From an uncultured Flavobacteriaceae bacterium (GTDB taxonomy: Bacteria > Bacteroidota > Bacteroidia > Flavobacteriales > Flavobacteriaceae): DNA of 64,000 nucleotides. The DNA lies in contig CANKYF010000001.1 in NCBI GenBank assembly GCA_947487895.1, forward strand, positions 434,001 through 498,000. Reading direction: 5' to 3'. The translations under genes and the position numbers were made by a program. Below the pieces are notes generated by a model. That model was given only the letters and a program-made list of their open reading frames with translations. It had not been told where the DNA came from and did not search any database. This document shows, in pieces, positions 33,993 to 42,815 of this stretch (positions within the stretch are counted from its first letter, which is position 1; each line of letters begins with the position of its first letter).

Positions 33993-35111
33993 ATGATTTT
34001 GGAAGATTTTTTTAAACGTATTGAAACACAATACAGTCAACAATTACCATTTGTAGTTTACAGAAAACCCAATAAAACAGTGGTGAAAGCTATGTTGCAA
34101 GATTCTGATGATTTATTCTTTACTTCGGAATTTAATGAAAAAGGGTTTGTGTTTTCTCCGTTTGATGATATTGAAGGGACTATTTTGATGCCTACAGAAC
34201 ATTCTGAAACTATTCGATTAGAAAATTTTAAAGTTTCTGGAGAAGCTGATACTATTTCGAAAGAATATATAGCAAATGATATAGCTGAAGCACAACATAT
34301 TCAGCTTGTAAATAATGGAATAAAAGCCATCAAAAAGGGTGCTTTTGAAAAAGTAGTCTTGTCAAGAATAGAAAAGGTGACAATTGAAAACGAGAAGCCT
34401 ATTTCAATTTTTATAAAGTTGTTAAATGAGTATTTGTCTGCTTTTGTGTATTGTTGGTATCATCCAAAAGTTGGATTATGGTTAGGTGCAACACCAGAAA
34501 CACTGGTTAAAATTGAAGGTGATAGGTTTTCTATAATGGCCTTGGCTGGTACGCAAGTTTACAAAGGTAGTCTAGATGTAGAATGGCAAGACAAAGAAAT
34601 TCAAGAGCAAAAATATGTGACAGATTTTGTAGTTGATAGCTTGAAACCATCAGCAGAAAGTATAAAAATATCAGAGACTAACACAGTAAAAGCAGGGAAT
34701 TTATTGCATTTAAAAACAATGATTTCTGCTCAGTTAAAACCTTCTGCTAATTTAAAAGAAGTTGTTTTAGCAATACATCCCACACCTGCAGTATGTGGTT
34801 TACCTAAACAAGCCACTAAAGACTTTATTTTAAAAGAAGAAAATTATAATCGTCAGTTTTACACAGGTTTTTTAGGAGAGTTAAATATAGAAACATCTAC
34901 TTCGCCAAGAGCAGGAAGGAGAAATATTGAAAATAGAGCCTATACTGTTAATAAAAAAAGCACGCAATTATATGTAAACTTACGTTGCATGCAGCTAAAA
35001 GGTAAAAATGCTTTTATATATGTTGGTGGTGGCATCACAGAAAACTCTAATGCCGAAAAAGAGTGGGAAGAGACTGTAGCTAAGTCGTTGGTAATTAAAA
35101 GTGTTTTATAG
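33993..35111 (+). CDS. menF: Isochorismate synthase
   Basis: A 372-residue chorismate-utilising enzyme: AIKKGAFEKVVLSRIEKV, WLGATPETLVKIEGDRFSIMALAGT, HLKTMISAQLK, HPTPAVCGLPKQATKDFI, GFLGELN and YVGGGITENSNAEKEWEET (Mg2+ and active-site Glu residues). It converts chorismate to isochorismate at the head of the menaquinone branch. Flavobacterial MenF is shorter at the N-terminus than E. coli MenF, as here. An EntC-type siderophore role is less likely next to menD. Confidence 0.94.
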   Translation: MILEDFFKRIETQYSQQLPFVVYRKPNKTVVKAMLQDSDDLFFTSEFNEKGFVFSPFDDIEGTILMPTEHSETIRLENFKVSGEADTISKEYIANDIAEAQHIQLVNNGIKAIKKGAFEKVVLSRIEKVTIENEKPISIFIKLLNEYLSAFVYCWYHPKVGLWLGATPETLVKIEGDRFSIMALAGTQVYKGSLDVEWQDKEIQEQKYVTDFVVDSLKPSAESIKISETNTVKAGNLLHLKTMISAQLKPSANLKEVVLAIHPTPAVCGLPKQATKDFILKEENYNRQFYTGFLGELNIETSTSPRAGRRNIENRAYTVNKKSTQLYVNLRCMQLKGKNAFIYVGGGITENSNAEKEWEETVAKSLVIKSVL

Positions 35112-35238
35112 TTCTCAGTTTGCAGTAGCAGTATTTTACTGGTTATCTTTATGTCTTAGTGCCATGACGAGATTGTAGTTTTGTTATTTGTGAATTGAAG
35201 TTTGTAATATTACTTTAGCGCTTATATTTTATAAGTAA

Positions 35239-36990
35239 ATGATATACCCAAAAATTCCCTTAGCACAAACAGTTATTGAACTTTGTAAAGCTAAAGGTAT
35301 TAAGCATATTGTTATTTCTCCTGGTAGTAGAAATGCACCGTTAACTATTGGTTTTTCAAATAACAACTATTTTAAATGTTATAGTATTGTAGATGAGCGT
35401 TGTGCTGCATTTTTTGCAATGGGAATAGCTCAAAAACTGCAAGAACCAACTGCGGTGGTGTGCACTTCTGGTAGTGCACTTTTAAATTATTATCCTGCTG
35501 TTGCTGAAGCTTTTTATAGTGATATACCTTTAGTAGTAATATCTGCAGATAGACCGAAACATTTAATTGGAGTAGGAGACGGGCAAACTATTAATCAGCC
35601 TAATGTTTTTGAAAATCATATTTTATATTCGGCAAATTTAAAACTAGATTTAAAAGAAAGTGATCCTGAAAAGGAGGAACTTCCTATTTTTAAAAACTTG
35701 GAGAATAGGTTTGAGACTATGCTTGGGTTAAAGAAATCTATTCAAGAGTTTAATGAAATCGAAATAAATAAAGCCATAAATATCTCTAAAATTCAAAACG
35801 GACCAGTGCATATCAATGTTCCTTTTGATGAACCTTTATACGATAGAGTAGAAGAATTATCAGTTACTCCTCAAGTTCTTACTTCAGAACAAAGGTCTTT
35901 ATATATTAATGAAGAAATTGTAAGCGAATGCATTAAAAGCTGGAATTCTGCTGATAAAAAGATGGTTTTGATTGGGGTTAACCCTCCCAATAGCATTGAG
36001 CAACAGTGGTTAGAAACCTTAGCTAAAGACGATAGTGTTATTGTTTTTACAGAGACTACTTCTAATATTAATCATGAAGCATTCTTTCCAAGTATAGATA
36101 AAATCATTGCGCCTTTACACGAAGAAGATTTTAAGAAGTTACAACCTGACATTTTACTGACCTTTGGAGGTCTAATTGTTTCTAAAAAGATAAAAGCATT
36201 TTTAAGAACCCATAAACCAAGCGAACATTGGCATATAGATATAAAGAAAGCCAATGATACTTTTTTTAGTTTAAGTAAGTTTATAAAAACAACTCCAAAT
36301 TACTTTTTTTCAAAGGTGTTCTCAAAAGTTAGTACTGTAGAAAGTAATTATAAAAGCATATGGGAAACTGTAAAGCAACATAGAAGAATTAAACATTCAG
36401 AATACTTGAAAGCCATTGAGTTTTCAGATTTTATGGCATTTAATTCTATTTTAAAATTTATACCAGATAATACCGTATTACAATTAAGTAATAGTTCTAC
36501 AGTGCGTTATGTGCAACTTTTTAATATTAATAAAACATTAGAAGTATACTGTAATAGAGGCACCAGCGGTATAGATGGTAGTACCTCTACAGCCATAGGT
36601 TTTGCTACAGCATCTAATAAACAAACAACGTTAGTCACTGGAGATTTAAGTTTTTTATATGATAGCAATGCCCTTTGGAACAATCACATACCGAGCAGTT
36701 TTAGAATTATAGTGATCAATAATCAAGGAGGTGGTATTTTTAGAATTTTGCCTGGGCATAAAAACACAGAGAATTTTGATACGTATTTTGAAACAAAACA
36801 TAATTTAACCGCAGAACATTTGTGTAACATGTATGGTTTTAAATATGAAGTTGCATCAAATGAAGAAACATTAGAAACACGATTACAATCATTCTTTTCT
36901 AATAGTAATAGCCCGAAATTATTAGAAGTTTTTACTCCCAAAAACTTAAATGATGAAATACTTTTAAACTATTTTAAATTTATAAAGTAA
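35239..36990 (+). CDS. menD: SEPHCHC synthase (2-succinyl-5-enolpyruvyl-6-hydroxy-3-cyclohexene-1-carboxylate synthase)
   Basis: A 583-residue thiamine-diphosphate enzyme adding a succinic semialdehyde unit from 2-oxoglutarate to isochorismate. The N-terminal Pyr domain has VISPGSRNAPLTIGF and DERCAAFFAMGIA (ThDP-activating Glu), then VVCTSGSALLNYYPAVAEA. The C-terminal PP domain has NRGTSGIDGSTSTAIGFA, GDLSFLYDSNALW and NNQGGGIFRILPG (ThDP/Mg2+ motif). Length is typical. It follows menF after a 127-bp gap with no evident terminator. Confidence 0.97.
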   Translation: MIYPKIPLAQTVIELCKAKGIKHIVISPGSRNAPLTIGFSNNNYFKCYSIVDERCAAFFAMGIAQKLQEPTAVVCTSGSALLNYYPAVAEAFYSDIPLVVISADRPKHLIGVGDGQTINQPNVFENHILYSANLKLDLKESDPEKEELPIFKNLENRFETMLGLKKSIQEFNEIEINKAINISKIQNGPVHINVPFDEPLYDRVEELSVTPQVLTSEQRSLYINEEIVSECIKSWNSADKKMVLIGVNPPNSIEQQWLETLAKDDSVIVFTETTSNINHEAFFPSIDKIIAPLHEEDFKKLQPDILLTFGGLIVSKKIKAFLRTHKPSEHWHIDIKKANDTFFSLSKFIKTTPNYFFSKVFSKVSTVESNYKSIWETVKQHRRIKHSEYLKAIEFSDFMAFNSILKFIPDNTVLQLSNSSTVRYVQLFNINKTLEVYCNRGTSGIDGSTSTAIGFATASNKQTTLVTGDLSFLYDSNALWNNHIPSSFRIIVINNQGGGIFRILPGHKNTENFDTYFETKHNLTAEHLCNMYGFKYEVASNEETLETRLQSFFSNSNSPKLLEVFTPKNLNDEILLNYFKFIK

Positions 36991-37095
36991 AAATGTGACT
37001 TATTCCACATCTGGGGTGTCTAAAAAATAGTATCTTTAGAAAAGTTATCGATTTAAAAAAAAGTATTTTACAAACAATTAAACATTAAATGTATC

Positions 37096-37437
37096 ATGAG
37101 TAAACGTGACGAACTTATTGCAAAGTATGCAGCAGATTTAAAAGAGAAGTGTGGTGTTAATGCCGATATGGATTTATTAACAAAAGTAACTATTGGTTGT
37201 GGACCATCTATTTACAATGCAGATGCATCTACAGTTTCAGGTTCAGATGAATCTGAATTAGCAACTGTTAAGAATAATTTCTTAATTAAAAAATTAGGTT
37301 TAAGCGAAAAAGATGATTTAGATGGAGCTATTAATGCAGTAATTGAGAAATATGGGAAATCTAATAGAAATAAATACAGAGCTGTAGTTTATTATTTATT
37401 AACTAAGCACTTTGGAAAAGAAGCTATTTATTCTTAG
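37096..37437 (+). CDS. DUF2853 family protein
   Basis: A 113-residue small acidic helical protein (KYAADLKEKCGVNADMDLLTKVTIGCGPSIYNADAS ... NRNKYRAVVYYLLTKHFGKE). I recognise it as DUF2853, a family of short cytoplasmic proteins of unknown function. It has two cysteines and no catalytic motif. It is a single-gene unit, with its own promoter region and a strong terminator at 37460. Confidence 0.85.
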   Translation: MSKRDELIAKYAADLKEKCGVNADMDLLTKVTIGCGPSIYNADASTVSGSDESELATVKNNFLIKKLGLSEKDDLDGAINAVIEKYGKSNRNKYRAVVYYLLTKHFGKEAIYS

Positions 37438-37459
37438 AATTTTTCATTAAAATATATTT

Positions 37460-37485
37460 AAAGCGCTGCAATTGCAGCGCTTTTT
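37460..37485 (+). terminator. Intrinsic terminator of the DUF2853 gene
   Basis: Perfect palindrome AAAGCGCTGCAA/TTGCAGCGCTTT (37460-37483) with T's to 37485, 23 nt after the stop codon. Confidence 0.85.
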
Positions 37486-37615
37486 CTTTGCCCTGAATTT
37501 ATTTCAAGATCTCATAATAATTTAGACGCTTTTATTAAGACAAAGGGATTTTCAGGCATAACCTTTTTTAATTAAAAAATGGTGTCGCTTCAATCTTTAA
37601 CGCAAAATATATTCC

Positions 37616-37623
37616 TACCTTTG
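37616..37623 (+). promoter_or_regulatory. Putative -7 box (TACCTTTG)
   Basis: Matches TAnnTTTG, 7 nt before the ATG at 37631, which would give an almost leaderless mRNA. No clear -33 TTG, so tentative. Confidence 0.35.
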
Positions 37624-37630
37624 CCGCATT

Positions 37631-38467
37631 ATGGAATTAGGACAAATAAATACCTTAGAAATTCTAAGAGAAACTGACCATGGGATGTATTTGGTTGATG
37701 GAGAGGATAACGAAGTACTGCTTCCAAATCGCTATGTACCCGATTCATTTAAGATATGGGATAAGATAGATGTCTTTGTGTATTTAGATAATGAAGAACG
37801 TTTAGTTGCAACTACAGATGAACCTTATATTACATTAGGAGACTTTGCGTTGTTACGCTGTAGTCAAGTGAATGACTATGGAGCATTTTTAGATTGGGGG
37901 TTAGTGAAAGAGCTCTTTTGTCCTTTTAAAGAACAAGCATTTAAAATGAAACCTGGAGGTTGGTATTTAGTGCATTGCTATTTAGATGAAAAAACCGAAA
38001 GATTAGCAGCATCAAGTAAAACCAATAGGTTTTTAGATAATAAAGAATTAACCGTTAAACAGTTTGATGAAGTAGATATTATTGTATCTCATCCATCAGA
38101 CATAGGGTGGAATGTTATTGTAAACAAAACCCATATAGGATTAATGTACAAGGACACCATTTTTACAGATGTTAATGTAGGCGATAAGTTTAAAGGTTTA
38201 GTTAAAAAGGTTAGAAACGGTAATAAGTTAGATATAGTTCTAGGTCAAATAGGTTATAGAAATATAGAACCCAATGCTAAACGTATTCTAGAAGAACTAG
38301 AAGACAATAGTGGGTTTCTTGATTTAACTGATAAATCTGATCCTGAGCTCATAAAAGATCGTTTACAAATGAGTAAAAAGAGTTTTAAAAAGGCGTTGGG
38401 AACACTCTACAAACAGCGTCAGGTTGATTTAAAACCAGATGGTATATATTTAACAAATAATAATTAA
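37631..38467 (+). CDS. S1-domain RNA-binding protein, CvfB/YitL-like
   Basis: A 278-residue protein built of several OB/S1-like modules and a C-terminal winged-helix: GQINTLEILRETDHGMYLVDGEDNEVLLPN, then DFALLRCSQVNDYGAFLDWGLVKELFCPF (canonical S1), HIGLMYKDTIFTDVNVGDKFKGLVKKVRNGNKLDIVLG, and the WH tail KKSFKKALGTLYKQRQVDLKPDGIYL. This is the CvfB layout known from staphylococci and other bacteria, where it binds RNA. The regulatory target here is unknown. Confidence 0.9.
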   Translation: MELGQINTLEILRETDHGMYLVDGEDNEVLLPNRYVPDSFKIWDKIDVFVYLDNEERLVATTDEPYITLGDFALLRCSQVNDYGAFLDWGLVKELFCPFKEQAFKMKPGGWYLVHCYLDEKTERLAASSKTNRFLDNKELTVKQFDEVDIIVSHPSDIGWNVIVNKTHIGLMYKDTIFTDVNVGDKFKGLVKKVRNGNKLDIVLGQIGYRNIEPNAKRILEELEDNSGFLDLTDKSDPELIKDRLQMSKKSFKKALGTLYKQRQVDLKPDGIYLTNNN

Positions 38468-38470
38468 AAC

Positions 38471-38504
38471 AAAAACGCTGAACTTATTAAGTTCAGCGTT
38501 TTTT
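38471..38504. terminator. Bidirectional intrinsic terminator
   Basis: 12-bp stem AACGCTGAACTT (38474-38485) / AAGTTCAGCGTT (38489-38500) flanked by A5 and T runs, serving the convergent CvfB-like and GH16 genes. Confidence 0.85.
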
Positions 38505-38510
38505 AGTTTT

Positions 38511-39701
38511 TTATTCATCTTCTAGTTTCCAGGTTCTCACCCAGTCATAATAAGTAGTTCTATCTTCAACAGATGCAGTTTCAAAAATATTGTTAGCATC
38601 AATTGGATTCCAATCATATGTTTCAATAGCCATAGTAATATGCCCCTCTAAATCAAAATCTGTAGGTGGTGTAATAGAATAAGTGTATTTACCATCTAAA
38701 TAAAATAAGATTTCAGTGGGGGACTTCCACCAGCAACCATACACAAAAAATCTAGAGTGATTTTTTTCATCAAGATCTTTTTTACCAGGAGATTGCTTAG
38801 ATTCACTTTCTCCAGTATCACAAGTTCTATTATGTCTCCATGTATTAGAGTGATACACAGCATCCCAACCATTAGCCCAAGGTTGTGTTCCGCTATGCGT
38901 ACGTCCTACACATTCTTGAATATCTAATTCAAGTTTTCTAATAGGCCCAGAATTACAATTTTGAGGGTAGGCAATCCAAAACGTAGAAGACATGACTGTT
39001 TTATTTGCTTTCATACGGCATTCATAGAAATAACCAGGCTTAGCTTTTGTTTTAGATCTAAGAATAGCACCTCCATGAGTCCAAGAGGTATTATTTACAT
39101 TTTTAGGGCTGCTAAATTTTTCAACAGTAATATTAAGATTACCGTCACTAACAGACACATTATCAGCTTCAAAAAGAGCAGGAGGTCTTCCATACCAACC
39201 AAAAGGATCAGAAGCAGGGTCTCTATGCCATTTAGTATCATCAAATTCAGTTGCGTCAAATTCATCTGATAAATCCTCTACTTTTGCCCACTTTTTGCCA
39301 GCAGGAGTAGGGTTTGTTTCAATAAAGAATGGTAAATTTTGAGAAGGTGCATCTTGTGTAACTATAACATCAAAACTACAAGTTGTTTTATTTCCAGCTG
39401 CATCCATTACTTCAAATGTATTGGTTGTGGTTCCAATTGGGAACATGCTACCAGATTCCATACCACTTATTAGAGAGGTAGTAGCGCCCTCAATATTATC
39501 CTTTCCAACAGGCGCTGTATAGTCTACTTTTGCTTCAGAAGAAAATGCATCAATATTAACATTTATATTATCAGGACAATCAATAGTTGGTGCTATAGTA
39601 TCAGCGGGAGTTTGATCATCATCACTATTACTACTACTACAATTGGTAAGTATTAAAACCGCAGTAAAGCAAATAGAGGAAATTAATTTAAACTTTTTCA
39701 T
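38511..39701 (-). CDS. GH16 family glycoside hydrolase lipoprotein with HYR domain
   Basis: A 396-residue lipoprotein (lipobox LILTNC) with an acidic SSSNSDDD tract after the Cys, of the kind seen in surface-exported Bacteroidota lipoproteins. Residues ~35-112 form a HYR/Ig-like domain (TIAPTIDCPDNINVN ... DAAGNKTTCSFDVIV). The GH16 beta-jelly-roll follows, with catalytic ELDIQE (nucleophile E258, D260, acid/base E263) and substrate-cleft aromatics (DPFGWYGRPP, WTHGGAILRSK, FVYGCWWKSPTEILFYLDGK). The sequence fits the agarase/porphyranase side of GH16 rather than plant-type glucanases, suggesting attack on red-algal galactans. Substrate is inferred. Confidence 0.88.
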   Translation of the reverse strand: MKKFKLISSICFTAVLILTNCSSSNSDDDQTPADTIAPTIDCPDNINVNIDAFSSEAKVDYTAPVGKDNIEGATTSLISGMESGSMFPIGTTTNTFEVMDAAGNKTTCSFDVIVTQDAPSQNLPFFIETNPTPAGKKWAKVEDLSDEFDATEFDDTKWHRDPASDPFGWYGRPPALFEADNVSVSDGNLNITVEKFSSPKNVNNTSWTHGGAILRSKTKAKPGYFYECRMKANKTVMSSTFWIAYPQNCNSGPIRKLELDIQECVGRTHSGTQPWANGWDAVYHSNTWRHNRTCDTGESESKQSPGKKDLDEKNHSRFFVYGCWWKSPTEILFYLDGKYTYSITPPTDFDLEGHITMAIETYDWNPIDANNIFETASVEDRTTYYDWVRTWKLEDE

Positions 39702-39843
39702 TAATTGTATTTTAGAATTGTTTTAAACAAACTTAAAAATATAGAAGTATTTTTTAAGTATCATATGGTTTCAAAATTAACACAAATGAAAATATCTGTA
39801 ATACAACGATGTTTTAGACTTTAATATCAAGTTATAGTCTAGT

Positions 39844-40272
39844 TTAATTAAGGGTTTTTAGTAGCTTTCCTTTAACTCTAGAGTAAACGCTATTCATAGC
39901 TTCGTACAAATTATCAAAGTTAATGTTTGAGGAATGGCAAAAATTATTTTCTATTTCTGCATTCATTAAACTAGCTGGATCATGACCAACAACAGCATAA
40001 GCACAAATATTTCTAGATTTTTGTCTAAACAAATCAATATCTAATAATTTAACAGAATAAGAATGAACTCTATTTGTAACAACACCAAAAGGTCTAGATT
40101 TTCCAAAATAAGACTCTAGTGATTGAAAAAAATCTTGAGAAGTATCAATATCAATATGTGTCCCTTCATTAAACTCTATCACAGCTATGTGATTAAAAAA
40201 GTAAATAGAGCCAAGTTCATTGGTAACACTTTTTAAAATGTGTTTTGCTACGTTAGATTCGGTGATTCTCAT
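39844..40272 (-). CDS. Conserved protein of unknown function (SpoIIAA/STAS-like size)
   Basis: A 142-residue soluble protein without signal peptide: YFFNHIAVIEFNEGTHIDIDTSQDFFQSLESYF, FGVVTNRVHSYSVKLLDIDLFRQKS, AYAVVGHDPASLMNAEIEN. The alternation of strands and helices and the VxxFxEGxxxD pattern recall SpoIIAA/STAS-like proteins, but this is only a resemblance. Similar proteins occur in Flavobacteriia. It is monocistronic and divergent from mnmE. Confidence 0.65.
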   Translation of the reverse strand: MRITESNVAKHILKSVTNELGSIYFFNHIAVIEFNEGTHIDIDTSQDFFQSLESYFGKSRPFGVVTNRVHSYSVKLLDIDLFRQKSRNICAYAVVGHDPASLMNAEIENNFCHSSNINFDNLYEAMNSVYSRVKGKLLKTLN

Positions 40273-40595
40273 GTTAATTACAACAAATACAGTTATTTAT
40301 ATATTTTTTAAAAAGGAGTGCAAATATACTATGTATGCATAATATAATCTATAGCGAATTTAATTTTTACGGACTACAAAAAATATTAACATTTTGATTA
40401 TAAGTTTTTTAAATAAAATAGATTGGAATTGTGTCTTTGATTAAAAAACGAATGAAATACAATAGTTTTGATAATCATTTTATGATGTTTTTTAAAGAAT
40501 AATAAGTTAATCAACTCATTTTTAGGTCAATTCGTAGAGATTAACAATTAATTTAATTGAATTAATTACCTATTTTAATTTTATATTTTTGCCTC
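40273..40595. other. Divergent intergenic region, 323 bp
   Basis: AT-rich region between the 142-aa protein and mnmE. A TATTTTTG octamer at 40584-40591 could be the mnmE -7 box. Nothing else is seen. Confidence 0.45.
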
Positions 40596-42020
40596 ATGAT
40601 TCATACTGATACTATAGTAGCTTTGGCTACACCTTCGGGAGCAGGAGCTATTGCTGTTATACGTTTGTCCGGAAAAGAGGCTATATCAATAGCAGAGAAG
40701 CAATTTAAATCTGTTTCAGGTAAATTGCTTTCTAAACAAGCTACTCATACTATTCATTTAGGACATATAGTTGATGGAGATAGAACTCTAGATGAAGTAT
40801 TGGTATCAATATTTAAAGACCCCAATTCTTATACTGGAGAAAACGTTGTTGAGATATCTTGTCATGGCTCTAACTATATTCAGCAAGAGATTATTCAGCT
40901 ATTTTTAAGACAGGGTTGTAGAATGGCAACCGCTGGAGAATTTACGTTACGCGCTTTTTTAAATGGTAAGTTAGATTTAAGTCAAGCAGAAGCTGTGGCC
41001 GATTTAATTGCCAGTGATAACGAAGCATCTCACCAAATTGCTATGCAACAAATGCGTGGCGGATTTTCTTCTGAAATTGCTAAACTACGTGAAGAGCTAT
41101 TAAATTTTACGTCTTTAATTGAATTGGAACTAGATTTTGCAGAAGAGGATGTAGAATTTGCAGACAGAACCCAGTTTAAAGAGTTGATAGAAAGAATCAT
41201 GACGGTTTTAAAACGATTGATAGATTCTTTTGCTGTTGGTAATGTGATTAAAAATGGCATTCCTGTAGCTATAGTGGGTGAACCAAATGTAGGTAAATCT
41301 ACATTACTGAACGCCCTTTTAAATGAAGAACGTGCTATAGTTTCTGATATAGCAGGAACTACTAGAGATACTATTGAAGATGAAATATCTATAGGAGGTA
41401 TTGGGTTTCGATTTATTGATACTGCTGGGATTAGAGAAACTAAAGATGTGGTTGAAAGCATAGGTATTAAGCGTACTTTTGAAAAAATAGAACAAGCTCA
41501 AGTAGTTATCTATTTGTTTGAAGCAGATGTAATTTCCAACGATAGCAAGAAATCTCAAATACTAAAAGTTGAGATTGAAAGAATAAAAAATAAATACCCA
41601 CAAAAGCCACTAATTATTGTAGCTAATAAGTCTGATAAACTTTCAGAAATTCAAGCTGAGGGTTTAAGCAAGGAATTGACTGTCATTTCGAACGCTAGTG
41701 AGAAATCTCATTTTCAATTATTATCTGCTAAAACTAAAGAGGGGGTAGATACACTTAAAGATAAACTGCTAAGCTTTGTAAATACCGGAGCTTTAAAAAA
41801 TAATGATACCATTGTTACCAATACCAGGCATTACGACTCTCTTTTAAAAGCCTTAGAAGAAGTGTCTAAAGTTAAAGATGGCTTAGATACAGGACTATCT
41901 GGAGACTTGTTAGCTATAGATATTCGTCAGGCACTCTATTACTTTGGAGAAATTACAGGTGAAATCTCTAATGATGATTTATTAGGGAATATTTTCGCTA
42001 ATTTCTGTATCGGTAAGTAA
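40596..42020 (+). CDS. mnmE: tRNA uridine-5-carboxymethylaminomethyl(34) synthesis GTPase
   Basis: A 474-residue GTPase that, with MnmG, modifies the wobble uridine of several tRNAs. In order: N-terminal formyl-THF-binding domain (DTIVALATPSGAGAIAVIRLSG), helical domain, G domain with GEPNVGKSTLLNALL (P-loop), GTTRDTIED, DTAGIRET and NKSD, and the C-terminal Cys motif FCIGK. Between NKSD and the LSAK motif a stretch (TVISNASEKSHF) is encoded by a copy of a genomic repeat (41681-41710). The last 19 nt (42002-42020) form the left attachment repeat of the integrated element that follows. Confidence 0.97.
   Translation: MIHTDTIVALATPSGAGAIAVIRLSGKEAISIAEKQFKSVSGKLLSKQATHTIHLGHIVDGDRTLDEVLVSIFKDPNSYTGENVVEISCHGSNYIQQEIIQLFLRQGCRMATAGEFTLRAFLNGKLDLSQAEAVADLIASDNEASHQIAMQQMRGGFSSEIAKLREELLNFTSLIELELDFAEEDVEFADRTQFKELIERIMTVLKRLIDSFAVGNVIKNGIPVAIVGEPNVGKSTLLNALLNEERAIVSDIAGTTRDTIEDEISIGGIGFRFIDTAGIRETKDVVESIGIKRTFEKIEQAQVVIYLFEADVISNDSKKSQILKVEIERIKNKYPQKPLIIVANKSDKLSEIQAEGLSKELTVISNASEKSHFQLLSAKTKEGVDTLKDKLLSFVNTGALKNNDTIVTNTRHYDSLLKALEEVSKVKDGLDTGLSGDLLAIDIRQALYYFGEITGEISNDDLLGNIFANFCIGK
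41681..41710. repeat. TGTCATTTCGA...GAGAAATCTCA repeat, in frame inside mnmE
   Basis: TGTCATTTCGAACGCTAGTGAGAAATCTCA has the form of a repeat common between genes in flavobacteria (GTCATTTCGA...GAGAAATCTC). Here it is within the G domain and keeps the frame. Confidence 0.6.
42002..42020 (+). repeat. Left attachment repeat (attL)
   Basis: TTTCTGTATCGGTAAGTAA, the end of mnmE including its stop codon. It is an 18/19 match to 53878-53896. Confidence 0.85.
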
Positions 42021-42111
42021 TTGATTATCAGTAAAATATAATTAAAGCCAACAAAAGTCAATCTTTCCCTGAATTAAAATAACTCATTTTTACTTCCAAT
42101 ATTAGTATATA

Positions 42112-42260
42112 TACGTATTAAATAGGCTAATACGTGTACATTTTTTGTACCTCCAATTGTCATATCTCGTCCAAGCCTAATACTTTGGCCTTAATTGGAT
42201 AGATTATGATACCTCCAGAAACTCAGAGAAACCTTAGGAGACTTCTTGATACTATCCAAA
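42112..42260 (+). promoter_or_regulatory. Structured leader upstream of the zinc-finger/HTH gene
   Basis: Contains an 8-bp inverted repeat ACGTATTA (42113-42120) / TAATACGT (42128-42135) and a second TTGGATAG (42195-42202) / CTATCCAA (42252-42259). These may be integrase or excisionase binding sites, as they lie next to attL, or RNA hairpins in the leader. No gene lies in 42021-42299. Confidence 0.4.
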
Positions 42261-42299
42261 GATAAATTTTGAGATAGTTAAACCAAAACAATTAGTCGT

Positions 42300-42659
42300 A
42301 TGAGTTCCAATATCCGAATTAAAAGGATTTGCATGTATTGTGGTAAAGAATTTACCGCAAAAACTACAGTAACCAAATATTGTAGTCATAAATGTAATAG
42401 TAAAGATTATAAAAGAAAAATTAAGGAGTTAAAAATAAAAGTATCAGATAAGGATACGAATAAAATTGTACCTCAACATATTAAGAATCCAAAACTTAAT
42501 GAAAAAGAGATTCTATCCATAAAAGAAGTTTGTGAATTTGTAGGAATGAGTAAATCTTCTGTTTATAGATTGATTAATGATGAGGTAATAAATCCCATCA
42601 AAATTAGAAATCGGGTATTTATTTCGAGAGAAGAATTAAAAAAATTACTAAAAATTTAA
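42300..42659 (+). CDS. Zinc-finger plus HTH DNA-binding protein (excisionase family)
   Basis: A 119-residue protein. The N-terminus has a Cys4 zinc finger ([10 protein letters not shown] ... KYCSHKCNS, residues ~11-32). A basic lysine-rich linker follows, then a MerR/excisionase-type winged helix ([46 protein letters not shown]). Proteins like this commonly sit beside tyrosine recombinases of Bacteroidota elements and set the direction of recombination. It is the first gene inside attL. Confidence 0.82.
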   Translation: MSSNIRIKRICMYCGKEFTAKTTVTKYCSHKCNSKDYKRKIKELKIKVSDKDTNKIVPQHIKNPKLNEKEILSIKEVCEFVGMSKSSVYRLINDEVINPIKIRNRVFISREELKKLLKI

Positions 42660-42815
42660 ATTTTAACATTTTAACGAATATCCTGATAATGAGGGATTTG
42701 AATTTCAATCTCTTAATCTAAAATAAAGGGTAAGGCGTTGATAATTAATCTTTTAATTTAACAAAAAAGGCATTTTTGTTTCTTGCGAAGCGAATTCAAG
42801 ATAATTAAAGTCAAT

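Noticed and set aside
37490-37560. CCCTGAATTTATTTCAAGATCT as another repeat family
   Set aside because: It looks like a decayed dispersed repeat, but no second copy was found in this window to support the call.
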